Assembly (NCBI GenBank): GCA_002348535.1
Contig: DEBL01000072.1
Coordinates: 1-14,559, forward strand
Length of the DNA stretch: 14,559 nucleotides
Direction of reading: 5' to 3'
DNA from: Deltaproteobacteria bacterium UBA2957
GTDB lineage: Bacteria > Myxococcota_A > UBA796
In this document: positions 1-5,909 of the stretch, piece by piece
Layout: every line of letters begins with the position of its first letter
Numbering within the stretch: position 1 is the first letter of the stretch
Notes under the pieces: generated by a model
Database searches by the model: none
What the model was told of the DNA's origin: nothing
Seen by the model: only the letters and a program-made list of their open reading frames with translations
Position numbers and translations under genes: made by a program

Positions 1-504
1 GAGTTCTGCTGCAATGTCCAACAAACTCTCGCGAAGTGCAGCGGTCTCCCGCTCCAACGATCCGTCCATTCCATCTCGCGCGTCACGAACACCGTCGATG
101 GTGCGAGCATCGATCAATGCTTGAAGGGACTCAGCCTTTAGAATGCTGGTTTGGCCATTCTCCAAAGCACGCCGAGTAAACTCTCCATGCCGCGCTGGAC
201 GAGCTCCTGCAGCAATGAATGCATCCACAATGGATGCCAAAATGACAGGGTTTCCGTGTCCTGAAACTTCGACAATGTCCTCGCCGGTGTAACTCCGGGG
301 CCCAGGCATCCAAACCGCGATTACATCGTCGAGTGCAGACCCATCGGAGTCAACCACAGTTCGAAGACTCGCTCGACGTGGCACCCAATCGGGACCCTCT
401 GGACAGACCCGACTCGCAATTTCGCGCGAATCAGGGCCGCTCAGTCGAATGACGCCTATCGCCGACCGACCCCAAGGGGTCGACAATGCGACGATGGTAT
501 CCAT
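1..504 (-). CDS. mnmE: MnmE (TrmE), tRNA uridine-34 modification GTPase, N-terminal part
   Basis: Partial gene running off the left edge; 168 codons are present. MnmE works with MnmG to install the carboxymethylaminomethyl group on U34 of some tRNAs, using a folate one-carbon donor. The translation begins MDTIVALSTPWGRSAIG, then IRLSGP, MPGPRSYTGEDIVEVSGHG and ARHGEFTRRALENG, all hallmarks of the N-terminal tetrahydrofolate-binding domain, followed by the start of the helical domain (KAESLQALIDART). The G domain and the C-terminal catalytic Cys lie outside the window. In the EISCHGG stretch usual for the family this protein has EVSGHGN, a modest variation. Its ATG lies only 3 nt after the jag stop, with GAGG about 10 nt upstream, so it is probably translationally coupled to jag. 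Identity is secure; function of this copy follows from family knowledge. Confidence 0.95.
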   Translation of the reverse strand, partial: MDTIVALSTPWGRSAIGVIRLSGPDSREIASRVCPEGPDWVPRRASLRTVVDSDGSALDDVIAVWMPGPRSYTGEDIVEVSGHGNPVILASIVDAFIAAGARPARHGEFTRRALENGQTSILKAESLQALIDARTIDGVRDARDGMDGSLERETAALRESLLDIAAEL

Positions 505-507
505 CCC

Positions 508-1269
508 TTACGCCTCTGCGGATTCCCCTTCGCCATTGTCGGCGAAGATGCGTACTTTTCTATCCCCGTCTTGATCGATGGTCGCGGTGTCGACTCCCTC
601 GATCTCGGCGATTTCCATATGAACAATGCGCCGCTCAAACGAGTTCAGCGGTTTGCGAATGACTTCCGCTTCACCGCTCGATGCAACAGACTCAGCCAAA
701 CGACGCGCAAGTTGCTTCAGTTGCTTGACATCACGGTCCGAGCACCGATCATCGCGGTCCCGGCGGTCCCGGCGGTCCCGACGACCGCCCCGGTCGCCCC
801 GATCGCCCCGATCGTTTCGCTCTTCGCGACGACCGCCTTGGACATCGATATCAAAAGTCCATTCACTGTACTCGGCGCTCATCGCTTCGTTCAACATGGT
901 CGAAATGGACGCGAGGGTTGAGCCACCTCGACCGACCAAGAATCGAGCCGATTCGGAATCGACCGCAATTGTTGCCTTTCGATCTTTGACATTTCGTGTC
1001 GCAACTTTGGCTTCAAACCCCATGCGTTCAATCAAGCCTTCAATCCAAGCCTTCGCAGCGATCGCGCCTTCCTTGTCTGCAGGGTCCGCTGCCCAACAAA
1101 TCACTTTGACGGTATCGACCGGGATGGAACGACCATCTGCATTGCGAAAGTGGCTAAGGTCGAGTTTGTGATCAACCTGTTCAACAGGAATGTTCAGTTG
1201 CTCCGCAGCCTTGCGTACGGCTTCACCAACGGTGTTTCCTTCGGTGATAATTTGATTGGCTTCACTCAT
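508..1269 (-). CDS. jag: Jag/KhpB-like RNA-binding protein (Jag-N, KH and R3H domains)
   Basis: A 253-residue protein between yidC and mnmE, the usual place for jag (khpB). Members bind RNA and, in Firmicutes, affect cell elongation and division; the role in Gram-negatives is less clear. Residues ~1-50 form the Jag-N domain, ~55-145 a KH domain with the GxxG loop GRGG at 113-116, and ~180-243 an R3H domain with the R-x3-H motif at R213/H217. Between KH and R3H lies a charged linker (about 147-179) made of XDR tripeptides, encoded by a 9-bp DNA repeat and not typical of the family. I chose the ATG at 1269 because GAGGAG precedes it by about 5 nt; an in-frame start at 1311 would add 14 residues but has no such site. 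A 69-nt gap separates it from yidC. Confidence 0.92.
   Translation of the reverse strand: MSEANQIITEGNTVGEAVRKAAEQLNIPVEQVDHKLDLSHFRNADGRSIPVDTVKVICWAADPADKEGAIAAKAWIEGLIERMGFEAKVATRNVKDRKATIAVDSESARFLVGRGGSTLASISTMLNEAMSAEYSEWTFDIDVQGGRREERNDRGDRGDRGGRRDRRDRRDRDDRCSDRDVKQLKQLARRLAESVASSGEAEVIRKPLNSFERRIVHMEIAEIEGVDTATIDQDGDRKVRIFADNGEGESAEA
755..817 (-). repeat. 9-bp tandem repeat inside jag encoding XDR tripeptides
   Basis: Seven adjacent 9-bp units can be read on the plus strand, starting at 755, 764, 773, 782, 791, 800 and 809. The first two are identical (CGGTCCCGG) and the rest diverge by a few bases (for example CGACCGCCC, CGGTCGCCC, CGATCGCCC). On the coding strand they give the tripeptides NDR, GDR, GDR, GGR, RDR, RDR, RDR, DDR at residues 152-175 of Jag. 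The in-frame 3-residue period means unit gain or loss would not shift the frame, so length could vary between strains. Confidence 0.9.
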
Positions 1270-1338
1270 GGGGTTCTCCTCGGAGCGCGATCGTGCGCAT
1301 GTATAGACCATATTTTGGGTCGTAGAAACGGAAAGCCA

Positions 1339-3057
1339 TCAACTGGCTGAACCGGATTTTGAATCGTCGTTGGGCGTGCGGTAGATGTACCACTGCTGAG
1401 CAATGGTCAGCACATTATTGACGATGAAGTACAACGCCAAGCCCGATGGAAATGTAAACATAAATACACCAAACATCACCGGCATGAGGCGCATCATTTT
1501 CTGCTGCATCGGGTCCATCGACCCCATGGGCATCAGTCGTTGCTGGACCACCATCAGAACCGTCACCAGCAATGGCAACGCACCCGTCGGATCAACCTCT
1601 GTGAGGTCTTTGAGGTACAAAAACTGACTGCCGTAGATTTCTACGCTGTACAGCATGACGTTGTACAAGGCAAACCAAACCGGCATCTGCACCAACATGG
1701 GTAGGCACCCACTCATCGGATTGACGTTGTGTTCCTTGAACAGCTTCATGGTCTCTTGGGTCTGCAGTTGCTGGTTGTCCTTGTATTTTTCCTTGAGTTC
1801 CTTCAGCTGCGGCTGGATGGCTTGCATCCGCTTGGAACTGACAAACTGCTTCTGCATCAGGGGAAAGAACACCGCCTTAATGGACATTGTCAGAAGAATG
1901 ATTGCGACCCCCCAATTTCCGACGAGTCCGTAAAAGAACTTCAGCATGATCAGCAAGATCTTCGCGAACAGCCCAAAGATTCCAAACTCAATCGACGCTT
2001 CCAGATTGTTCCCGACAGGGGTGGTGATATCGATGTCTTTTGGACCCACATACCCCCGAAAACGAACTTCGCGGGCGGCCCCTGAATCGAGCGGCTGGCT
2101 CAAGCGTAAAAAACTGCCAATTCGTTGATCTGGCAGCCGATCAACGACCCATTCTCCGTTTGCATCTTCAAGCGGCAACAAAACACCCATGAAGTACTTG
2201 TTTCCAAGACCAAACCAGTCCACTGCACCGGCAAATCGCTCGTAGCTTTCACCGTCGAGATCCGAGAGATCATCTACGCGTTCGATGTCTTCTTCCACGT
2301 ATGCAAACGGTCGAATCACGTTCGCAAACCGATTGGCATCTTCACCATCGGCAACATCGGCCATTCCAACCCAAAGATCCCTAATTACCGCGTCAGACTG
2401 ATTTTCAAAACGAACAACAACGTCGATTACATGCGGATCGTTACCGAACTGAAAGCGCTTGGTCACCTTCAGCCCGTTGTGAACTTGGCCAGTCGCCACC
2501 AAGGACGAACCATCGGAAGTGATGCGATGGGCTTGGTCTCGGGCAAACGAACCCGCTCCCGCGATGACATAGGCGCCTTTATCGGTAAACAAGGTTTCTG
2601 GATCTGTACCCCCAGTATACGCCTGCCACTCATCAACTTCACCGCCGAACATGTCGAGTGCATACGACCACAATGGCGTAACGCTCGGTTGGGCCTTGTA
2701 ATCCTTCAGTTGAATGGACCGCATCGCACCCTCACTGGACGCGAGGTCTGCGACAAACACATCGGTCTTGAATGGCTTGTCGTGGGCGGCAATTGTCGCA
2801 ACTGGTTCAGTAACCGGTGCAGCAGTGGTGGCTTCGGTGTCTCCAGTCTGGATCGCATCGGTCGATGAGGATGCCGGAACACCCACGGGCGCGGGAGCAC
2901 CCGGGTTTGATTCTGCAGGCGTCGCAATGGTTGCGGCGGACTGGTCCACCGGAATTTCCGTCACCATTGGAGGAGCGAACCACTGCAAATAGACCATGTA
3001 CACCATCAGACTGAGTCCAACAGCTAAGATAGTTCGACGTTCTTGATCAGATTGCAC
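1339..3057 (-). CDS. yidC: YidC membrane protein insertase
   Basis: YidC inserts and folds inner-membrane proteins, alone or with SecYEG. The 572-residue product has an N-terminal membrane segment (about 9-27), a Pro/Ala/Thr-rich tether (~30-95), a large periplasmic beta domain (~95-345) and the conserved insertase core (~360-560) with NWGVAIILLT, the PMSGCLPMLVQMP signature (447-459), and WFALYNVML. The hydrophilic-groove position that is Arg in E. coli YidC (TM2) appears as Lys394 (SIKAVFFPL), a common alternative keeping the positive charge. The large periplasmic domain is the Gram-negative form. I chose the GTG at 3057: GAGGAG lies 6 nt upstream and the next residues lead directly into the first membrane helix. 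This start overlaps the end of yidD by 11 nt, implying coupling. An upstream in-frame ATG at 3147 would add 30 non-conserved residues. Confidence 0.96.
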   Translation of the reverse strand: MQSDQERRTILAVGLSLMVYMVYLQWFAPPMVTEIPVDQSAATIATPAESNPGAPAPVGVPASSSTDAIQTGDTEATTAAPVTEPVATIAAHDKPFKTDVFVADLASSEGAMRSIQLKDYKAQPSVTPLWSYALDMFGGEVDEWQAYTGGTDPETLFTDKGAYVIAGAGSFARDQAHRITSDGSSLVATGQVHNGLKVTKRFQFGNDPHVIDVVVRFENQSDAVIRDLWVGMADVADGEDANRFANVIRPFAYVEEDIERVDDLSDLDGESYERFAGAVDWFGLGNKYFMGVLLPLEDANGEWVVDRLPDQRIGSFLRLSQPLDSGAAREVRFRGYVGPKDIDITTPVGNNLEASIEFGIFGLFAKILLIMLKFFYGLVGNWGVAIILLTMSIKAVFFPLMQKQFVSSKRMQAIQPQLKELKEKYKDNQQLQTQETMKLFKEHNVNPMSGCLPMLVQMPVWFALYNVMLYSVEIYGSQFLYLKDLTEVDPTGALPLLVTVLMVVQQRLMPMGSMDPMQQKMMRLMPVMFGVFMFTFPSGLALYFIVNNVLTIAQQWYIYRTPNDDSKSGSAS

Positions 3058-3283
3058 GCGGCTCTCCTCGAGGAGCGGGAACGGGGTCAGACCCGCCAGG
3101 GACAAAGGGGTTGCATCGCAGAATTCGGCGCGTCGATAATGCCCCACCGCGGACTAATCCATGGATCCGAAGTGCCTCAACTGTGTATTGACTGCAGGAG
3201 GGATAAAACCGACACATGGGAGGCATCAGTGGCGAAATCAAGCGCTGATATCCCTTGATCATCCATCGAATAAAGGCATTCAT
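3047..3283 (-). CDS. yidD: YidD membrane protein insertion efficiency factor
   Basis: A 78-residue protein that assists YidC-dependent membrane insertion; it is thought to associate with the inner membrane through an N-terminal amphipathic helix (here FIRWMIKGYQRLISPL). The family signature is intact: CRFYPSCSQY, then HG, then the CNPFVPGGSDPVP stretch, with three conserved Cys. I chose the ATG at 3283, which overlaps the rnpA stop in an ATGA arrangement and leaves the standard family length; a TTG at 3307 would add eight residues. Its own 3' end overlaps the yidC GTG. The rnpA-yidD-yidC chain is therefore overlapping throughout and very likely one transcript. Confidence 0.94.
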   Translation of the reverse strand: MNAFIRWMIKGYQRLISPLMPPMCRFYPSCSQYTVEALRIHGLVRGGALSTRRILRCNPFVPGGSDPVPAPRGEPRAI

Positions 3284-3702
3284 TTGTTGGTGCCCACCTT
3301 GCTCCAAGCCGCAGCAAGTTCACGCCCGATGGCCTCAAGTGAACTCTCGGCCGCCTGCGGATGAGCGATTACAACCACGTCAAACCCGGCAGGGACCAAG
3401 GATTCCTGCTGCCGTATGGCTTCACGAAGCCAGCGTTTCACACGATTCCGGTTCACAGCGTTTCCAACTTTTCGACTTACGGTGAGTCCCACACGCGTCT
3501 GAGAAGTGTCACTGCGAACGACCAACATCATCAGCAGTCGTCCGCGAATTCGATGCCCAGTGCGCTGCACGCGTTGGATATCGACTGACCTCCTCAATCG
3601 CTGGTGGCGAGGGAGTCCCAGTGGATACTCCTTAGCTGCGCTTGCTCGAAACCGTCGGAACCAACTGCTTGCGCCCCTTGGCCCGACGACGACGCAGGAC
3701 AT
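3280..3702 (-). CDS. rnpA: RNase P protein component (start uncertain, may overlap rpmH)
   Basis: RnpA is the protein subunit that helps the RNase P RNA recognise and cleave pre-tRNA 5' leaders. The core is clear: LPRHQRLRRS near the N terminus, RVGLTVSRKVGNAVNRNRVKRWLREAIR (the conserved RNR helix, described here by its ends R85-R112 region), and FDVVVIAHP. The start is ambiguous. The ATG at 3702 has AGGAGG five nt upstream and gives 140 residues, but lies inside rpmH and adds about 27 residues that do not resemble the family. A CTG at 3621 has AAGGAG six nt upstream, begins 10 nt after the rpmH stop and gives a normal-length 113-residue protein (MGLPRHQRL...). No ATG, GTG or TTG exists between them; the next candidate, a TTG at residue 36, removes part of the conserved N terminus. 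I give the ATG coordinates as the conventional choice. The stop overlaps the yidD start. Confidence 0.9.
   Translation of the reverse strand: MSCVVVGPRGASSWFRRFRASAAKEYPLGLPRHQRLRRSVDIQRVQRTGHRIRGRLLMMLVVRSDTSQTRVGLTVSRKVGNAVNRNRVKRWLREAIRQQESLVPAGFDVVVIAHPQAAESSLEAIGRELAAAWSKVGTNK
3628..3633 (-). promoter_or_regulatory. Shine-Dalgarno AAGGAG right after the rpmH stop, facing a CTG codon of rnpA
   Basis: The rpmH stop TAA is immediately followed by GGAG, creating AAGGAG, and six nt later the rnpA frame has CTG (3621-3619). This would be ideal placement for a start codon, but CTG initiation is rare, so the site supports rather than proves that start. Confidence 0.45.
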
Positions 3703-3787
3703 TCCGGCCTCCTGCGGTCTTCATGCGAGCACGAAAGCCGTGAGAGCGCTTACGCTTGATTCTGCTGGGTTGATATGTGCGTTTCAT
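3632..3787 (-). CDS. rpmH: 50S ribosomal protein L34
   Basis: A 51-residue, Arg/Lys-rich protein of the large ribosomal subunit. The start MKRTYQPSRIKRKRSHGF and the core RARMKTAGGRNVLRRRRAKG match the highly conserved L34 family; the C-terminal tail (KQLVPTVSSKRS) is a few residues longer than in E. coli. The ATG at 3787 is preceded by GGAGG at good spacing (TTGGAGGAACAC). It is the first gene of the leftward operon and faces away from dnaA, so its promoter must lie in the origin region 3788-4000. Upstream in-frame sequence to 3850 is not conserved and is excluded. Confidence 0.97.
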   Translation of the reverse strand: MKRTYQPSRIKRKRSHGFRARMKTAGGRNVLRRRRAKGRKQLVPTVSSKRS

Positions 3788-3831
3788 GTGTTCCTCCAAG
3801 CGCGGAGTGCGAGCCACGGCTCGTGGTCGGT

Positions 3832-3840
3832 TTATCCGCA
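3832..3840 (+). promoter_or_regulatory. Candidate DnaA box TTATCCGCA (one mismatch)
   Basis: Differs from TTATCCACA only at position 7 (A to G). It lies in the rpmH leader, about 45 nt from the rpmH start, and could link rpmH operon expression to DnaA. Confidence 0.4.
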
Positions 3841-3954
3841 GGGGCGACACCCTACCGGGTCATCGCCAACAAGAGCCCGATGCTTATGCTGTCGATCGTT
3901 TAGGAGCAAGATCGTTTCTGAAACATCTCTCTTCCGCGCGCGAGCGCGAGGGAC

Positions 3955-3963
3955 TCTTCCACA
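3955..3963 (+). promoter_or_regulatory. Candidate DnaA box TCTTCCACA (one mismatch)
   Basis: Matches the relaxed consensus TTWTNCACA except at position 2. It ends 4 nt before the parS site. Confidence 0.35.
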
Positions 3964-3967
3964 GGGG

Positions 3968-3983
3968 TGTTCCACGTGAAACA
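3968..3983. promoter_or_regulatory. parS: parS centromere site for ParB (Spo0J)
   Basis: The 16-mer TGTTCCACGTGAAACA matches the bacterial chromosomal parS consensus TGTTNCACGTGAAACA exactly. Adding two bases on each side gives GGTGTTCCACGTGAAACACC (3966-3985), a palindrome with a single mismatched pair. ParB loads here and spreads to build the partition complex moved by ParA and used to load SMC. Location beside the origin is what is known for chromosomal parS. It is the only clear copy in the window; parA and parB are not present here. Confidence 0.93.
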
Positions 3984-3985
3984 CC

Positions 3986-3994
3986 TGCGGAAAA
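3986..3994 (-). promoter_or_regulatory. Candidate DnaA box TTTTCCGCA (one mismatch)
   Basis: On the minus strand this reads TTTTCCGCA, fitting TTWTNCACA except position 7, the same A-to-G change as the box at 3832-3840. It starts 2 nt after parS. Confidence 0.35.
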
Positions 3995-4018
3995 CCCTAG
4001 GGAAAATCAAAAAAAGGT

Positions 4019-4122
4019 AGGTTTAACCTCAGTCTAACTATTGATGAGATCCAGAGATCCCATTGAGAAAATTAGAAAAAAATGAAAGTTTTCCATATTT
4101 TTTTATAGTTGAGGTTAAACCT
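4019..4122. repeat. 13-bp inverted repeat bracketing an AT-rich core
   Basis: AGGTTTAACCTCA at 4019-4031 recurs exactly as its reverse complement at 4110-4122. Each arm contains the 11-nt odd-centred palindrome AGGTT-T-AACCT, which looks like a protein-binding site. The 78 nt between the arms are AT-rich, with A and T runs and a one-mismatch DnaA box (TTTTCCATA at 4089-4097). The arms could instead pair as a long hairpin. Nothing in the window identifies the binding protein. Confidence 0.85.
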
Positions 4123-4283
4123 TTATTAATTCAAATTTACTCAACGAGACTTCTGACACTTAGGAGAACCCCCAACCATTGAAGAATCCCGCTGATCCCT
4201 GTTACCCTGTGGGGGAGCCGGATCGGTGGGGTCTCGGTTTATAGATTGTAACCCTTTGACGGGAATTCTTCGCCGTTGGCGTT

Positions 4284-5645
4284 GTGGGTATTGGTGTGCA
4301 AAAAGATCTTCTCTGGTCCACGGTTCAAGGCTCTCTTCGCGAAAAACTCGGCGCTCAGAACTTTGAAATATGGATTCGACCCATACAGATGGGCATCATC
4401 AATGACGACTCAGTCAGCTTGGAGGTTCCCAATCGCTACTATCGAGATTGGGTTGCCGCAAACTACGGCCCTGCCCTCAACCAAGAGCTCGAAGAAGCCA
4501 TTGGTCGACCCATTAGACTGCAGTTCCATGTGGCATCCAGTCAGCCAGAGGCAGCCCCATCCAATTCAACTCCGACTGAACATGACACCGGAATTGTGCG
4601 AAAAGCAGACCCGATTCCTGGTGTTTCACCAGACAAAACCTTTGAGAACTTTGTCGTCGGAAAATCAAATGAGTTCGCCCATGCTGCAGCTCTGGCCGCC
4701 GCCGATTCTCCAGGGGAACCTCAGTACAATCCATTGTTCATCTATGGCGACACGGGGCTGGGTAAGACCCACTTGGTTCACGCCATTGGAAACCGCATCC
4801 AGATGCGAGACCCCAGTGCGCGAATTCTGTACGTGACCGCTGAGCAATTCACCAACGACCTTATCGACGCCCTCCGATACCGAAGAATGCCAGATTTTCG
4901 TGACCGGTATCGGAAGCAGCCAACTGTACTGTTGATTGACGATGTTCAATTCTTCAGCGGAAAGGACCGAACCCAAGAAGAATTGTTCCACACGTTTGAG
5001 TGGCTAAATGAGCGTGGAACACAGATTGTGTTTACATCCGATGTGTTGCCAAAAGAGATTCGAGGATTTGAACCTCGACTCCGCACTCGCTGTGAATGCG
5101 GAATGCTCGCAGACACACAAGCTCCCGATGCAGAGACACTGACTGCAATCCTTCGTCAAAAGGCCGAACAACAGGGCCTTGAAATTCCCGCTGATGTTGC
5201 ACAGTGGATCACTGCTCGGGTTCACGGCAATGTACGCGAACTTGAAGGCGCTGTGAATCGACTCAACGCAGTCATGCGCCTTCGTCCGGGACTTCTGACA
5301 CTCGATGTCGCACGACAGCACCTTTCCAGCATGCTCGATGACACGCGAGCAAGTGTCAGTGCCGAAGATATCATGTCGACTGTCGCCAACTTCTACAATG
5401 TCAAAGTCAGTGAACTGAAGGGCTCTCGTCGACTCAAGCAACTGGTTCGACCGCGGCACGTTGCAATGTTCCTCATCCGACAGTTCACAAACCACTCATT
5501 TCCAGAGATTGGACGCATTTTTGGGAACCGTGACCACGCTACAGTTCAGCACGCAGTGAAGAAGATTCGCGGTGAAATGAAGACTGATGTAGACATCCGT
5601 TCCGCCGTTCAGACTCTTGAACGCAGCATCAACCGAGGGCTCTAA
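4284..5645 (+). CDS. dnaA: DnaA chromosomal replication initiator
   Basis: DnaA binds DnaA boxes, oligomerises with ATP and opens the origin. The 453-residue product has domain I (~1-80, with FEIWIRPI), a short linker II (~85-115), the AAA+ domain III (~118-350) with Walker A GDTGLGKT (155-162), Walker B LLIDD (216-220) and sensor II GNVRELEG (315-322), and the DNA-binding domain IV (~355-453) with the signature FGNRDHATVQHAVKKI. The arginine-finger region reads RLRTRCECGM where most DnaAs have RLRSRFEWGL, placing two Cys next to the finger Arg269. The start is a GTG at 4284 without a good Shine-Dalgarno; a second in-frame GTG at 4296 would remove four residues and is about as likely. A relaxed DnaA box (TTTTGCACA on the minus strand, 4295-4303) overlaps the first codons, suggesting possible autoregulation. 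Confidence 0.97.
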   Translation: MGIGVQKDLLWSTVQGSLREKLGAQNFEIWIRPIQMGIINDDSVSLEVPNRYYRDWVAANYGPALNQELEEAIGRPIRLQFHVASSQPEAAPSNSTPTEHDTGIVRKADPIPGVSPDKTFENFVVGKSNEFAHAAALAAADSPGEPQYNPLFIYGDTGLGKTHLVHAIGNRIQMRDPSARILYVTAEQFTNDLIDALRYRRMPDFRDRYRKQPTVLLIDDVQFFSGKDRTQEELFHTFEWLNERGTQIVFTSDVLPKEIRGFEPRLRTRCECGMLADTQAPDAETLTAILRQKAEQQGLEIPADVAQWITARVHGNVRELEGAVNRLNAVMRLRPGLLTLDVARQHLSSMLDDTRASVSAEDIMSTVANFYNVKVSELKGSRRLKQLVRPRHVAMFLIRQFTNHSFPEIGRIFGNRDHATVQHAVKKIRGEMKTDVDIRSAVQTLERSINRGL

Positions 5646-5649
5646 GACC

Positions 5650-5658
5650 TGTGGATAA
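5650..5658 (-). promoter_or_regulatory. Perfect DnaA box TTATCCACA
   Basis: TGTGGATAA on the plus strand, i.e. exact consensus on the minus strand, 4 nt past the dnaA stop and at the border of the AT-rich stretch. This is the strongest DnaA box in either intergenic region. Confidence 0.85.
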
Positions 5659-5787
5659 ACCATGGACAACCAGCGGATTGGTTATGCATGCTCTGTGAAG
5701 GTTTTTTTATCTCAATTTTCAACCTTGGTTTTTTCCTCACTAATCCCCATCAACTCACAGTTGAATCCACAGGATCAAAAAAACATA

Positions 5788-5803
5788 AGTATTTGAAAAT
5801 ACT
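5788..5803. repeat. 16-nt AT-rich palindrome
   Basis: AGTATTT-GA-AAATACT has perfect 7-bp arms around a 2-nt centre. It sits in the middle of the dnaA-dnaN gap, 14 nt before a relaxed DnaA box. It could be a dimeric regulator site; no regulator is identifiable. Confidence 0.6.
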
Positions 5804-5816
5804 CAATCTTTAATCC

Positions 5817-5825
5817 TTTTTCACA
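5817..5825 (+). promoter_or_regulatory. Relaxed-consensus DnaA box TTTTTCACA
   Basis: Fits TTWTNCACA with no mismatch. In such AT-rich sequence a chance match is possible, so it counts mainly because of its position. Confidence 0.45.
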
Positions 5826-5843
5826 ATATCAATAACACCTAGA

Positions 5844-5884
5844 GATCAACTACTGATCCAAAGATCCTGATCTTAATTTCGATC
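5844..5884. repeat. Cluster of five GATC sites
   Basis: GATC occurs at 5844, 5855, 5863, 5869 and 5881, five in 41 bp; one more is at 5773. Several are followed by C (GATCC). In gammaproteobacteria GATC clusters mark origins for Dam/SeqA control, but no dam or seqA gene is visible here, so the meaning is open. Confidence 0.6.
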
Positions 5885-5909
5885 CTTAGACAGCAGTTTC
5901 GGAGACCTC

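Larger units (their letters stand above)
3788..4283. other. rpmH-dnaA divergent intergenic region, left part of a likely bipartite oriC
   Basis: About 500 nt without a gene, between the divergent rpmH and dnaA. The half near rpmH is GC-rich and holds the parS site and three near-consensus DnaA boxes. From about 4003 to 4140 it is strongly AT-rich with A and T runs, bracketed by a 13-bp inverted repeat; this is the best candidate here for a DNA-unwinding element. The segment 4141-4283 returns to mixed composition and should carry the dnaA promoter and leader, which I cannot place with confidence. Position next to dnaA at the gene-polarity switch supports an origin role; direct evidence of firing is absent. 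Confidence 0.75.
5646..5909. other. dnaA-dnaN intergenic region, right part of a likely bipartite oriC
   Basis: A 264-nt AT-rich gap that begins with a perfect DnaA box 4 nt after the dnaA stop. It then holds T and A runs, one-mismatch box TTTTCCTCA (5731-5739), palindromes at 5750-5764 (TCAACT-CAC-AGTTGA), 5788-5803 and 5861-5874 (AAGATC-CT-GATCTT), the relaxed box at 5817-5825 and five GATC sites near dnaN. Such a long AT-rich dnaA-dnaN gap matches known origins placed downstream of dnaA. It should also contain a dnaN promoter, which I cannot pinpoint. Confidence 0.75.

Noticed and set aside
626..1171. Arg/Ser-rich open frame on the plus strand opposite jag
   Set aside because: It is the antisense reading of the jag repeat linker and flanks; its composition follows from that repeat.
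2125..2868. Long open frame on the plus strand opposite yidC
   Set aside because: It lies entirely antisense to a well-conserved yidC and its translation has no recognisable family features.
4115..4129. TTAA-N7-TTAA, the CtrA-binding pattern, overlapping the right arm of the inverted repeat
   Set aside because: The pattern is short and expected by chance in such AT-rich DNA, CtrA is mainly alphaproteobacterial, and the left arm has only an imperfect version.
4179..4244. Short TTG-initiated leader ORF ahead of dnaA, in the same frame
   Set aside because: The AGGAG upstream is about 12 nt away, too far, the codon is TTG and the peptide shows nothing distinctive.
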